A DNA stretch of 43,749 bases from an uncultured Solirubrobacterales bacterium (lineage in GTDB: Bacteria; Actinomycetota; Thermoleophilia; Solirubrobacterales; JACPNS01), in NCBI GenBank assembly GCA_937128795.1, contig CAKZMQ010000003.1:1-43749 (forward strand), given 5' to 3'. The notes below the pieces were generated by a model, which was not told the origin of the DNA, did not search any database, and was given only the letters and a program-made list of their open reading frames with translations. The position numbers and the translations under genes are program-made. Position 1 is the first letter of the stretch, and each line of letters begins with the position of its first letter. Positions 34,684 through 42,006 of the stretch are shown here, one piece after another.

Positions 34684-35528
34684 CTTGCATCTCGAGTCGT
34701 TTGCATGCCAGCGTTGCCCCCGCGCCGCATTAGGGACATTGGGATGAGTTGACCGTGGCTCCAGCGAGCCCCAAGCGCCGGCACACCCAACTCATCGCAG
34801 ATCCTTTGAACTTGTGGCCGACTCCAGTCCGGAAAGTTCTCACCTACTAGGACCGCTCGCAGCGAGCCTCCGATTGAAGCGAAAAGTTCGTCGCCGAACT
34901 CGTCAGGCAAGGTAGTTAGGAACCGATACTCGCTCTCGCTAGCCCAGTCTTCCGCCTTCTGGAAAAAGATTCCGTCCTTGTTGGACTCGATGAACTCGTA
35001 GACAGCCGAATCTGACCCGTCCATATAGCCATCGCCAAAGACCATCACTAGATCTTCCGGCATTCCGAGGCCGACATACTGAACTCGTCGGTGGTAGGGG
35101 TCGAGCTCAATTTGGGCCCTGATGGAGAGCGTGAACGCATCGATCAGCGCCTCGCGGTCAAAGATCAGGCAAACCCCTGCGTGGTTCTCGGCATAGTGCT
35201 CCCACATGCTTGCTCGTGCCCAACCACGTCCTACGGGAGCGCGACTATCGGCGCAGTCTTCGCGGTCGATCGAGAACGCCGCAAGCCGGGCGCGATCCCG
35301 GACCTTGTTGAATGTGACCCCAGATTGGCCAAACTGAGCCAGCGCCGAGTCGCCCTCACCCCACCAACCACCCGGCAAATACCACTGGCGGTTCTCGAGT
35401 GGGTCGCGCATCTCGCCTAGTCCCGAGAACTTGAATGTCGAGGTGCGCAGAATCTCGTCGAAGGCAATATGGGACTTCGTGTAGTGAAATAGCAACGATC
35501 CGGGTTCGGCACGGGTGAGGTCAAACAT
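34680..35528 (-). CDS. DUF2971 family protein
   Basis: A 282-residue protein with the DUF2971 pattern: an N-terminal LLFHYTKSHIAFDEILRTSTFKFS, then LGEMRDPLENRQW, a central FSIDREDCADSRAPVG...SMWEHYAENHAGVCLIFD block, and a conserved-looking CLIF/HRRVQYVG region. DUF2971 proteins are widespread in defence islands and mobile elements; a nucleic-acid or nucleotide-related role is suspected but not established here. It starts 2 bases after the xseB stop, so xseA-xseB-DUF2971 appears to be one leftward operon. It converges with the PD-(D/E)XK gene, sharing four bases. Confidence 0.8.
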   Translation of the reverse strand: MFDLTRAEPGSLLFHYTKSHIAFDEILRTSTFKFSGLGEMRDPLENRQWYLPGGWWGEGDSALAQFGQSGVTFNKVRDRARLAAFSIDREDCADSRAPVGRGWARASMWEHYAENHAGVCLIFDREALIDAFTLSIRAQIELDPYHRRVQYVGLGMPEDLVMVFGDGYMDGSDSAVYEFIESNKDGIFFQKAEDWASESEYRFLTTLPDEFGDELFASIGGSLRAVLVGENFPDWSRPQVQRICDELGVPALGARWSHGQLIPMSLMRRGGNAGMQTTRDAS

Positions 35529-35530
35529 GC

Positions 35531-35833
35531 TCAGAACGGAAAGTCATCCTCACCGGGGTCGTTTCTGGCTTCGGGAGCCGCAGCTGGCGCGACAATCTCA
35601 AACGACTCGATCGAATTACCGGCTTCGATTTCGCTCAGCTCGCCCTCTTGGGTTTCGAGATACTCGCGTAGCGACTTTTCTAGGCCTTTGCCGCGGCGAA
35701 GCAGATCAAATAGTTCATGGATCGGTACGTCATCTTCGCCGAGCCGGTCGACGATTTGTTTGAGATTCTCGTAGCCGTCTTCGAAGGTGATCTTCTCGGG
35801 TTCGGCATCGGCCGGTGGCTGTGCTTCGGTCAT
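35531..35833 (-). CDS. xseB: Exodeoxyribonuclease VII small subunit
   Basis: A 100-residue protein with the XseB core ITFEDGYENLKQIVDRLGEDDVPIHELFDLLRRGKGLEKSLREYLETQE, shown here in short: FEDGYENLKQIVDRLG and LRRGKGLEKS are the diagnostic pieces. It forms helical multimers around the large subunit and is needed for activity. The N-terminus (TEAQPPADAEPEK) and Ala/Pro-rich acidic C-terminus (APEARNDPGEDDFPF) extend beyond the usual 60-80 residues. It overlaps xseA by four bases. It lies inside the mobile element, not in a typical chromosomal setting. Confidence 0.93.
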   Translation of the reverse strand: MTEAQPPADAEPEKITFEDGYENLKQIVDRLGEDDVPIHELFDLLRRGKGLEKSLREYLETQEGELSEIEAGNSIESFEIVAPAAAPEARNDPGEDDFPF

Positions 35834-37182
35834 TCGTTCTCCTTGACCTGCTTGATGGTTTTCACAGTGGTGCTTGCCTGTCCGTCTGCGAAGTTGAGGT
35901 CGACCGCCTGATCGGTAGTTAGGTCGTCGACGCTTCTCACAACGCGCCCGTCCTGGTCGGTGGCGAAGATCGCGCCGCGCGCCGTGATGTCTGCGGCTGC
36001 GAGCAGTTCAAGCTGCTGGGTAATCTGGCGATGACGATCGCGGAATACGTTGTGAGCACGCTCGCCCATCAGATTCGCGCTTGAGTCGAGCCTCTCACGC
36101 TTGAGTTTCAGGCTGCGTGTGGCGGAAGCGCTCCGTTCCTTCGAGTGCCGGTCGAAGGCTTTACCGTAGTCAGCGATCGTTGTCCGGAGGCGAGAGGTTG
36201 AAGACTCGAGAACCGTGCGAGCGTTGGCTAGCCGCTCGCTGAACCTACTGAGCACCGTGCTAACGCTTATTCGATTTCCACATTCCGCGACGCTGCGCTT
36301 TGCCGCATCGAACCGCTGTCGCACAATGAGCAGTCGATCGCCTGCTCTTGCAAGCTCGGCCAAAGCTTCCTCTCTTGACACCGCAACTGCAAACTCTGCA
36401 GCACGCGCTGGCACCTCGGCTTGGGCAGCAGAGACGTGGTCACACACGGGTCGGTCTTTCGTGTGGCCGATGCTCGTGATCACCGGCACCGGGCTTGCAA
36501 AGATCGCGCGGCAGAGCGCCTCATCGTCAAAGGGCGATAGGTCAGTCACAGACCCGCCGCCGCGGGCGAGGATGATCACATCTATCTCTGGCACTTGGTT
36601 GAGTGCCGCGATTGAGGAGGTGACCGAACCAGGCGACTGCACGCCTTGAACTAGTGCAGGGCAGAAGACAATTGGGATCGGAGCAAAGCGCCGACGCAGC
36701 GCGGTGATGACATCTTTAGCCGCGTCGGAGTCTGTGCCTGCGATGAGGCCGATCTTTCTGGGCACCGGCCGGAGCGATGGGCGTTTTTGTGGGTCGGTCA
36801 GTCCTTCGGCTGTGAGCTTGGCAAGCGTTTCTTTCCTGCGCGCTAGCAACACGCCTTCGCCGGTTGGTGCAAGGAAGGAGAGGATCAGCTGGACTTTGCC
36901 GTGCGGCGGGTAGAAGTCGATGCGCTCGAAGGCCGCTTGGACGAGGTCGCCTTGCTTTGGGGGTGAAGGGATGGCTCTCGCTGAGCCTTTCCAGACAACG
37001 GCGCCGATCACAGAATCTGAGTCAGCTAGTTCGAGGTACCAATGGCCAGATGCGGCGACGGTGATCTTGCGCACCTCGGCCTCGACGACCCCGCTTCCCA
37101 GTTCGCGGATCGAGCGCTGGATCGCTGCACCGACTTCGGAGACGGACTGAATGCCGGTTGCCGTTGCAAACTCATCGCTCAT
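35830..37182 (-). CDS. xseA: Exodeoxyribonuclease VII large subunit
   Basis: A 450-residue protein. It has an OB-fold N-terminus (about 25-115: VVEAEVRKITVAASGHWYLEL), a catalytic core with RKIGLIAGTDSDAAKDVITALRRR, FCPALVQGVQSP, VDVIILARGGGSVTDLSPFDDE-type motif and PVITSIGHTKDRPVCDHVSA, and a helical C-terminus (about 290-430) with coiled-coil character. Exo VII degrades single-stranded DNA from both ends and removes protein-blocked ends. The catalytic set appears intact. It is the promoter-proximal gene of xseA-xseB-DUF2971. This copy is carried by an integrated element, so a chromosomal copy may exist elsewhere. Confidence 0.94.
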   Translation of the reverse strand: MSDEFATATGIQSVSEVGAAIQRSIRELGSGVVEAEVRKITVAASGHWYLELADSDSVIGAVVWKGSARAIPSPPKQGDLVQAAFERIDFYPPHGKVQLILSFLAPTGEGVLLARRKETLAKLTAEGLTDPQKRPSLRPVPRKIGLIAGTDSDAAKDVITALRRRFAPIPIVFCPALVQGVQSPGSVTSSIAALNQVPEIDVIILARGGGSVTDLSPFDDEALCRAIFASPVPVITSIGHTKDRPVCDHVSAAQAEVPARAAEFAVAVSREEALAELARAGDRLLIVRQRFDAAKRSVAECGNRISVSTVLSRFSERLANARTVLESSTSRLRTTIADYGKAFDRHSKERSASATRSLKLKRERLDSSANLMGERAHNVFRDRHRQITQQLELLAAADITARGAIFATDQDGRVVRSVDDLTTDQAVDLNFADGQASTTVKTIKQVKENE

Positions 37183-37327
37183 CTGATCACCCTACTGGCC
37201 GCGCGTAACGAACATTTCTGACGCACAGCTCAACTGCAGAATGCATAAGGAGCGCGGAAGAGTTCCGCGTTTATGACTTGAAACCACGAAACGCCGAAGC
37301 TGTCCGAGCGTGGTTTGTGGTCAACGA

Positions 37328-37690
37328 TTAGCCGTTATTCGAGTAAGTCTTCGCGGCAGCAACCGCGTCGTTCACCCGACCATCACGAATCACCAGCGCC
37401 GGCGCGGTGTAGTTGAGATTCGGGTTCGTACCGACAAACCACATGCGCGTCGTGTGGACTGAATCACGCGAAGTAAGGATTAGGAAGACCTCGTAGATTC
37501 CGCGCAACCGAGCTTCGGCATCTGGACCCAGGTCCTCGCCATTGATCCAGCCGGCGACAATTTCCTCAGAGTCGACCTGCGTCATCGCGGCGAGCATTTT
37601 CGCGCCGAGTCCATCGTTCAGAGCACGCACGACTTCGTTGATCGGCGTTTCATGCGCGGACTTGCGCGACGCGTTGATGTAATCGCTCAT
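37328..37690 (-). CDS. ParS/MbcA-like (DUF2384) antitoxin-type protein, copy 1
   Basis: A 120-residue protein with a helical N-terminus (INEVVRALNDGLGAKMLAAMTQVDSEEIVAGWING) and a C-terminal block RMWFVGTNPNLNYTAPALVIRDGRVNDAV that resembles the Xre/MbcA/ParS toxin-binding domain (AWL...PN...P...). It is clearly homologous to the protein at 41113-41487 (shared LGA..L.AxMT.V, WxxGxx.P.A...LR.(I/V)(Y/F)E, GxNP(N/D), A(A/E)xYxN). No RES/ART-type toxin partner is adjacent. It could be an orphan antitoxin, a DNA-binding regulator or an anti-defence factor. Confidence 0.6.
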   Translation of the reverse strand: MSDYINASRKSAHETPINEVVRALNDGLGAKMLAAMTQVDSEEIVAGWINGEDLGPDAEARLRGIYEVFLILTSRDSVHTTRMWFVGTNPNLNYTAPALVIRDGRVNDAVAAAKTYSNNG

Positions 37691-37729
37691 GTTTTCAACT
37701 TACACGACCGCAAGGCAAAATCCGTGTGA

Positions 37730-38467
37730 TCAAACACCCTCGGATCTGAGCTCGTACCTGAAGCGCGCGACGAGCTTGCCGCCGACGTACCACCGAAGAA
37801 CGCCTTGTCCGATCCGGTCGTTGATCGCGAGCGAGGCCTCGATGCTGCTGCGACCGGAATCGTTGGTTGATCGGCGCCAGCACTGGGATCCGAAGATGCC
37901 ATTGGCGCAGACCTTGTAGCGAGTCGACAGCCCGAGGCGATCGCGGAACTCGAGCGAGTGGTAGTTGCCGGTTACGGAGGAGTTTTGGCGGTCGCCTTCG
38001 AAGTCAGCCATGAATCCATAGAACCGGTCTTTGGGCTTCATCCCAAACTTTGCGCCGACCTCAAGTTCAAGGCTCCAGTCTGCCGGGCCGCGGAGCCTTG
38101 CCGCGCAGTCCGTCGGCGGGTTGATGGTGAGGGTGAGCGTCGTCGTGTAACGGGCGCCGCGTCGTTTGGCCAATACCTTGGTGACTTCTGCATCCCAGCT
38201 AGCCAGCTCTGGGTTCGCTGCGGGATCGAAGTCAAGTTCATAGGACTGGCCGACTCGCGGGCCTGAATACCTGACGCCGGTTGCCTTGCCGGGGAGGCGA
38301 ACCGTTTGCCTGGAGCTGACTACTTGCGGCTCGCATGTTGTGATCGTCCCGGAGAGTGATGCATCGGCGAGCTTGGTCGTTTTGCTCTTCAGGCCGGCTG
38401 AGGCCGTCGACGGCAGAATGAGCAGCAACGCGGCAACTAGGAATGTCAGGGCAATTTTGGACTTCAT
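37730..38467 (-). CDS. Secreted protein of unknown function
   Basis: A 245-residue protein from ATG 38467, whose ATGA overlaps the stop of the restriction endonuclease gene. The signal peptide (SKIALTFLVAALLLILPSTASA) is clean. The mature part is beta-rich, with three Cys (TTCEPQVV; DCAARLRG; VCANGIFGSQCW) and blocks such as GVRYSGPRVGQSYELDF and VLRWYVGGKLVARFRYEL. It resembles exported beta-sandwich proteins, but no family was recognised. Coupling of a secreted protein to a nuclease is unusual. No counterpart was seen in the window. Confidence 0.6.
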   Translation of the reverse strand: MKSKIALTFLVAALLLILPSTASAGLKSKTTKLADASLSGTITTCEPQVVSSRQTVRLPGKATGVRYSGPRVGQSYELDFDPAANPELASWDAEVTKVLAKRRGARYTTTLTLTINPPTDCAARLRGPADWSLELEVGAKFGMKPKDRFYGFMADFEGDRQNSSVTGNYHSLEFRDRLGLSTRYKVCANGIFGSQCWRRSTNDSGRSSIEASLAINDRIGQGVLRWYVGGKLVARFRYELRSEGV

Positions 38468-39348
38468 CAAATCTCGATTTCGTATCGGTCTCGGACAGCC
38501 GCGAGGTGTTCGGGAAGCCAGCTCGGTGGATCAGCGATCGCGCTGAGCTCGTGCCAATGCTCCAGATATGAAAGCGACTCAAACAAGTTTTTGTCGTCAT
38601 CGCCCTGAACCAAGCTGGCAAACTTCTCGATCTCCGCGCGATGCGCCGCGAACTCGGGGAAGTCATCTGCGTTGACTGGCTCCCAATATATGTAGACGAC
38701 TCGTACCGGGCGGCCCTCGAATTCCCGAGCGAGCCCGTAGAAATGTTTGATCAGCTGTGCCGCGTTTAGGTGAGCGAACGTCTCCGGCTTTTCGCGCGCG
38801 AGCATCATCGCCCGGTACCACGCTGTGTCCTTGCGCGGATCGGTGTCGGGGATCGAGACGTACTTGTCGGAGAAGACGCCATGCGACGGCACCAGCCATT
38901 CGGTCAGTTTTGATTCGACCCCGTAGACCGCAGTTCCATCCTCGAGCAGAACGTCGAGATTCGGAGCTTTGCCTTGGAAGCCGTGCGGGCATTTCCGCTC
39001 GAACTCAAGGGGGCCGTTGAAGTTCGTGAAACCGCTCAGCACTAGATCCTGTGACCGTCCTCTCCATGGCGCGAACGAGTTAACTCCGAGCCCCGACGAA
39101 GAGTGCGCGGCTGAAAACTTGGCCGGTGTTCCATTGGGCGTGAGTTCGCTGCCATCGCCGGCGAGCAGTTCCTGCTTGGCCTGAGGCCAGAATGCTTCTC
39201 TTAGGTGTGGCAGGACGTTGTCTTCTGGGTCGCTTAGGTAGGTCGCCGCGTATCGAGGGTTTTCATGCCAGGCCAATCCGGGCTGTGTTGATCGGACCGT
39301 TGCTCCGAGTGCTTCGATGGCCCGGCTCTTGGTGCTGTTTCTATTCAT
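38467..39348 (-). CDS. PGN_0703-like PD-(D/E)XK restriction endonuclease
   Basis: A 293-residue protein. After an N-terminal helical region, the active-site set is N130-L-D132 in PNLDVLLEDGTAV, then E145 and K147 in YGVESKLTEWL, a PD-(D/E)XK fold. Neighbouring features (FERKCPHGFQGKAPNLD, GLAREFEGRPVRVVYIYWEP) fit the PGN_0703-like restriction endonuclease family. Four Cys-like metal ligands are not obvious (only CPHG). It probably cleaves DNA, but no methyltransferase or specificity subunit is adjacent, so it might act alone on modified or foreign DNA. The secreted-protein gene overlaps its stop. Confidence 0.75.
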   Translation of the reverse strand: MNRNSTKSRAIEALGATVRSTQPGLAWHENPRYAATYLSDPEDNVLPHLREAFWPQAKQELLAGDGSELTPNGTPAKFSAAHSSSGLGVNSFAPWRGRSQDLVLSGFTNFNGPLEFERKCPHGFQGKAPNLDVLLEDGTAVYGVESKLTEWLVPSHGVFSDKYVSIPDTDPRKDTAWYRAMMLAREKPETFAHLNAAQLIKHFYGLAREFEGRPVRVVYIYWEPVNADDFPEFAAHRAEIEKFASLVQGDDDKNLFESLSYLEHWHELSAIADPPSWLPEHLAAVRDRYEIEI

Positions 39349-39453
39349 TGTCTACCTGGTCAATTGTTAGTGAGCAAATCTGACGAGGAGTTGCGCGCAA
39401 CTCCAGACGGCAATGTCGATCGATTCTGCAGATGTATCCGGGTCGGACGCATT

Positions 39454-40254
39454 TCAAGAAAGCTCCAGCGTCCGAAGCGCATCCGAGACGTACTGATTCC
39501 TACTCGGACCGGCTTGTGGGTGAACTCCAACGATGCATGGCACGTCGTGAATTCGAGTCGTTAGTGGAGCGGCCGACGGCCTATTCACAACTCGCCGGCA
39601 CTCGCCCATGATGTCTTCGAACCAACCTCCGACTGCGGTCTGATCCTTCCTTGAATACGACTGCGTGAATGCGAGCACCACTTTCGGTTTAAGGACTTCC
39701 ACCTCCCGAGCAAGGAGGGCTCCGGTGCCGAGCGCTCCTTGAATACTCATTTCACGACTCGTCGGATTGTTCTCGCGCGCAATCTTGTAAAGATCTGACC
39801 ACACGATGTCCAAGCTCGCCGATCCGGCTTCGCCACGAAACTCGGACGGAAGGGCCTCGACGATGGCGAGTGCCGTGCGTATGTACTGAGACCTGACTAG
39901 ATCGACCCAACCCATGTCTTTTCGTGCGGCGGTATCTATTGCTCGCTCTACAGGAAAGTCAGCGCGATCGATCCGTTCGCTCCACTGACCGCGGGTTGCT
40001 CTTCCGACGACGAGTACTGCTGGGCTAGTGGTTTCCTTCCGGCAGGCTGGCCACATGTTCGTGTACCAGTTGCCGTTGGAAAAGTTCGCACTTGCGAGAA
40101 ACCCGGACAAGAGGTTCTTGTAGGTCGCGAGGTACTCCGTGTCATCCAAGAGTTTTTGAGCGGCAACACTGCTGGAATCTTCCAGCAAATCTGGGGCGAG
40201 GTGTTCTGCGGTCAAATCAGAGGAAACTTGGCCCTCGCGGAGAGCCCGCATCAC
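39454..40254 (-). CDS. Hypothetical protein, possible uracil-DNA-glycosylase-like fold
   Basis: A 266-residue protein. Motifs reminiscent of the UDG-like superfamily are AVLVVGRATRGQW (first strand and loop), LKPKVVLAFTQSYSR and the late HPQAGPSRNQYV, which would supply the catalytic His. Around these are alpha-helical segments (VDLVRSQYIRTALAIVEALP, IVWSDLYKIARENN). The match is suggestive only. The start (ATGA) overlaps the stop of the 40251-40472 small gene, so the two are coupled. An alternative reading is a nucleoside-hydrolase-like or sensor domain. Confidence 0.5.
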   Translation of the reverse strand: MMRALREGQVSSDLTAEHLAPDLLEDSSSVAAQKLLDDTEYLATYKNLLSGFLASANFSNGNWYTNMWPACRKETTSPAVLVVGRATRGQWSERIDRADFPVERAIDTAARKDMGWVDLVRSQYIRTALAIVEALPSEFRGEAGSASLDIVWSDLYKIARENNPTSREMSIQGALGTGALLAREVEVLKPKVVLAFTQSYSRKDQTAVGGWFEDIMGECRRVVNRPSAAPLTTRIHDVPCIVGVHPQAGPSRNQYVSDALRTLELS

Positions 40255-40472
40255 TGCCCGATCTTCTTCTCGAACTCGTCGAAATCAATGTCAACGATTG
40301 AGCTGTCAACGGCCTGGCCCCGGTCGGCGTCTTGTTGAGTTTTAAGGTCCCCAACCGCTAGCGGCCGCTCCTTAGCTGCTCTTTGGGCTGCATTCTTGGT
40401 GAGGCCGACAAGGATGCCTCCGATGATCGCTGTTAGCCATCTTCTCTTGCTGTTGTTGTTCGAGTTGCTCAT
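40251..40472 (-). CDS. Small membrane-anchored protein coupled to the UDG-like gene
   Basis: A 73-residue product from ATG 40472 (MSNSNNNSKRRWLTAIIGGILVGLTKNAAQ). A GTG two codons upstream is an alternative. The single hydrophobic stretch (LTAIIGGILVGLT) may be a short membrane anchor or amphipathic helix, and the acidic C-terminus reads SSIVDIDFDEFEKKIG. No domain was recognised. Coupling to the 39454-40254 gene suggests a two-component module. Confidence 0.5.
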   Translation of the reverse strand: MSNSNNNSKRRWLTAIIGGILVGLTKNAAQRAAKERPLAVGDLKTQQDADRGQAVDSSIVDIDFDEFEKKIGQ

Positions 40473-40663
40473 GACCACTCCGACTTATCCATACATTCGA
40501 AAGGCGGACGGCGCTCGCTCCAAGGCAAACGGTCTACTCCACGCCCCTGATGAGCTCCGGTTTTCGACTAGCCAAAACTCGAGGCCACGGTGATGTGTTG
40601 CGATTCTGTTTCAAGCGACTCACAGGTCGCACGCATTTCAGTTGGGTGAATGACTTCCTCGTA

Positions 40664-40885
40664 CTACTGAGTCGCGCTCACGAACTCCCACCGGCGCTCA
40701 ATGTCATTGCAGTTCCCGCAGTCAGGAAACGTCCATTGTGTTTGGTGGTCGATCTGGATCAATGAACTGCATGCTGTGCATTTCCAAACCGAGTGATTTA
40801 GTTGCTGGACCATGTCGCCCTTGGCGAGCGGAATACTTGTGCCAGTGACACCGATGGTCTGGTCGGGGACGCCTGTTGGGTTCAT
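40664..40885 (-). CDS. Small zinc-ribbon protein
   Basis: A 73-residue protein with a CTAC and a CGNC pair (CxxC...CxxC) separated by IDHQTQWTFPD, the spacing of a zinc ribbon. The N-terminal half (VPDQTIGVTGTSIPLAKGDMVQQLNHSVWKC) is beta-like. No assigned family. It lies alone and leftward, and could be a nucleic-acid-binding or protein-binding accessory of the element. Confidence 0.55.
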   Translation of the reverse strand: MNPTGVPDQTIGVTGTSIPLAKGDMVQQLNHSVWKCTACSSLIQIDHQTQWTFPDCGNCNDIERRWEFVSATQ

Positions 40886-41112
40886 ATTGCTTTCCTTTGT
40901 CGGATTCGATGTGGACGTCCAGCAGGCCGCACGTACCTACCGAATTCTGACGGGCTTGAAGTCGGACTATACAGAAACGATTTGCGAGCGTGAATCGCCG
41001 GAATACCGGCGATCGGCCAGGCTTTTCGTCGAAACTCTGAGCGGCTTTGAAGGCCGAGAAATGAGACATCCTCAGACTCGTCGAGCGGGGCGCCGAACGG
41101 TCTAAAGGGCAG

Positions 41113-41487
41113 TCAAGAGTTGACGTAGTTTTCGGCCTTGAGGAGCACATCCCGCGCCTGGCCGGAGGCGAACACTTCGGCGGGCTGCCGCCTCTCGAAG
41201 TCCGGGTTGAGACCGAGGAGCCAGGCACGGGCGAGCTTGGGTGTTTGAGGACCGGCGAGCGTCTTGTAGATCTCGAAAACAGCGCGAAGCGTTTGTTTGT
41301 CCTGCGCGCTTGGCGCTTGGCCGCCAGCGGCCCATTGATCGACGAGCTCGTTCTCTACTCGAGTCATGCGCGCAACTAGGTCCGCCCCGAGCGCTTCGCG
41401 TAACTCTATTGCGATCGCGTTGGGCGCCGCGACGGCGGCAGCAGCTGAAATGTCTCGTGAAGTCATCGGCGGCGGGTCCGTGCTCAT
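41113..41487 (-). CDS. ParS/MbcA-like (DUF2384) antitoxin-type protein, copy 2
   Basis: The start is ATG 41487 (MSTDPPPMTSRD); the frame is open to 41631, but that extension is very basic. ATG 41466 is also possible. The 124-residue product has the same layout as the 37328-37690 protein: IAIELREALGADLVARMTRVENELVDQW, LRAVFEIYKTL, then ARAWLLGLNPDFERRQPAEVFASGQARDVL. This is a good match to the toxin-binding domain shared by Xre, MbcA and ParS antitoxins. No toxin gene is adjacent. It is divergent from the relaxase gene and may regulate transfer. Confidence 0.65.
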   Translation of the reverse strand: MSTDPPPMTSRDISAAAAVAAPNAIAIELREALGADLVARMTRVENELVDQWAAGGQAPSAQDKQTLRAVFEIYKTLAGPQTPKLARAWLLGLNPDFERRQPAEVFASGQARDVLLKAENYVNS

Positions 41488-42006
41488 AACACGGTCTGTC
41501 GCCAGCGCGGACTCGCGTCCGCATGCACTCCCGCCCCGCCAGCCCGCCGCCGCGATCCCGGCGCGATATTTGTGCCTGCGCGAGGCTGTTCTCCCCGCCC
41601 AGCGAGTCTCTCGATTGATGCCCACACGCAACCTGTCTCATACCGACCGCTGTCAGGGGTTATGCACAGAGTGCTGACAACCCCAACAACCCTCTCGATT
41701 CAGAAATCGAACACGGCAATGCCGTGCCCCGCGCCGCCACCAGTCAATCCCCCCGAGACCCACGAAGCGAGTCAGAAATCAGTCCGAACAACCAGCGAAG
41801 GTTGACAAACCTGAAGTTGGACAGACAGGCAGATTTCAAAGCGAAATCAAAACTCCAGCGAAAGTCCAGAGCAGATCGAGCAAGGCAGCGAAGCCAGAAC
41901 CGAAATGGACTTAAAGTCGATACACAGACTTGCACTGAGGTGCTCTCGCCGGTAGTTTCGGCTCATCGAGCGGCAGGAAGTCGCTTTGGGAAAGGGATTT
42001 TCCTCG
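41488..42006. other. Upstream region of the relaxase gene, candidate oriT region
   Basis: The 519 bases carry no convincing gene. They hold the nested hairpin at 41656-41684 and a perfect inverted repeat CACGGC-AAT-GCCGTG-type at 41712-41726. The rest, from about 41730 to 41940, is rich in short A-rich segments with repeated CGAA/GAAATC words. MobF relaxases usually nick an oriT in the non-coding DNA near their own gene, so this is the best place to look. No nic site was identified. Confidence 0.35.
41656..41684. other. Nested hairpin, possible part of oriT
   Basis: GGGGTT (41656-41661) pairs with AACCCC (41679-41684). Inside, GCAC (41664-41667) pairs with GTGC (41671-41674) around AGA. Such a structure next to a relaxase gene can serve as a relaxase recognition hairpin, but it could equally be a terminator-like or regulatory stem. 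Confidence 0.3.
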
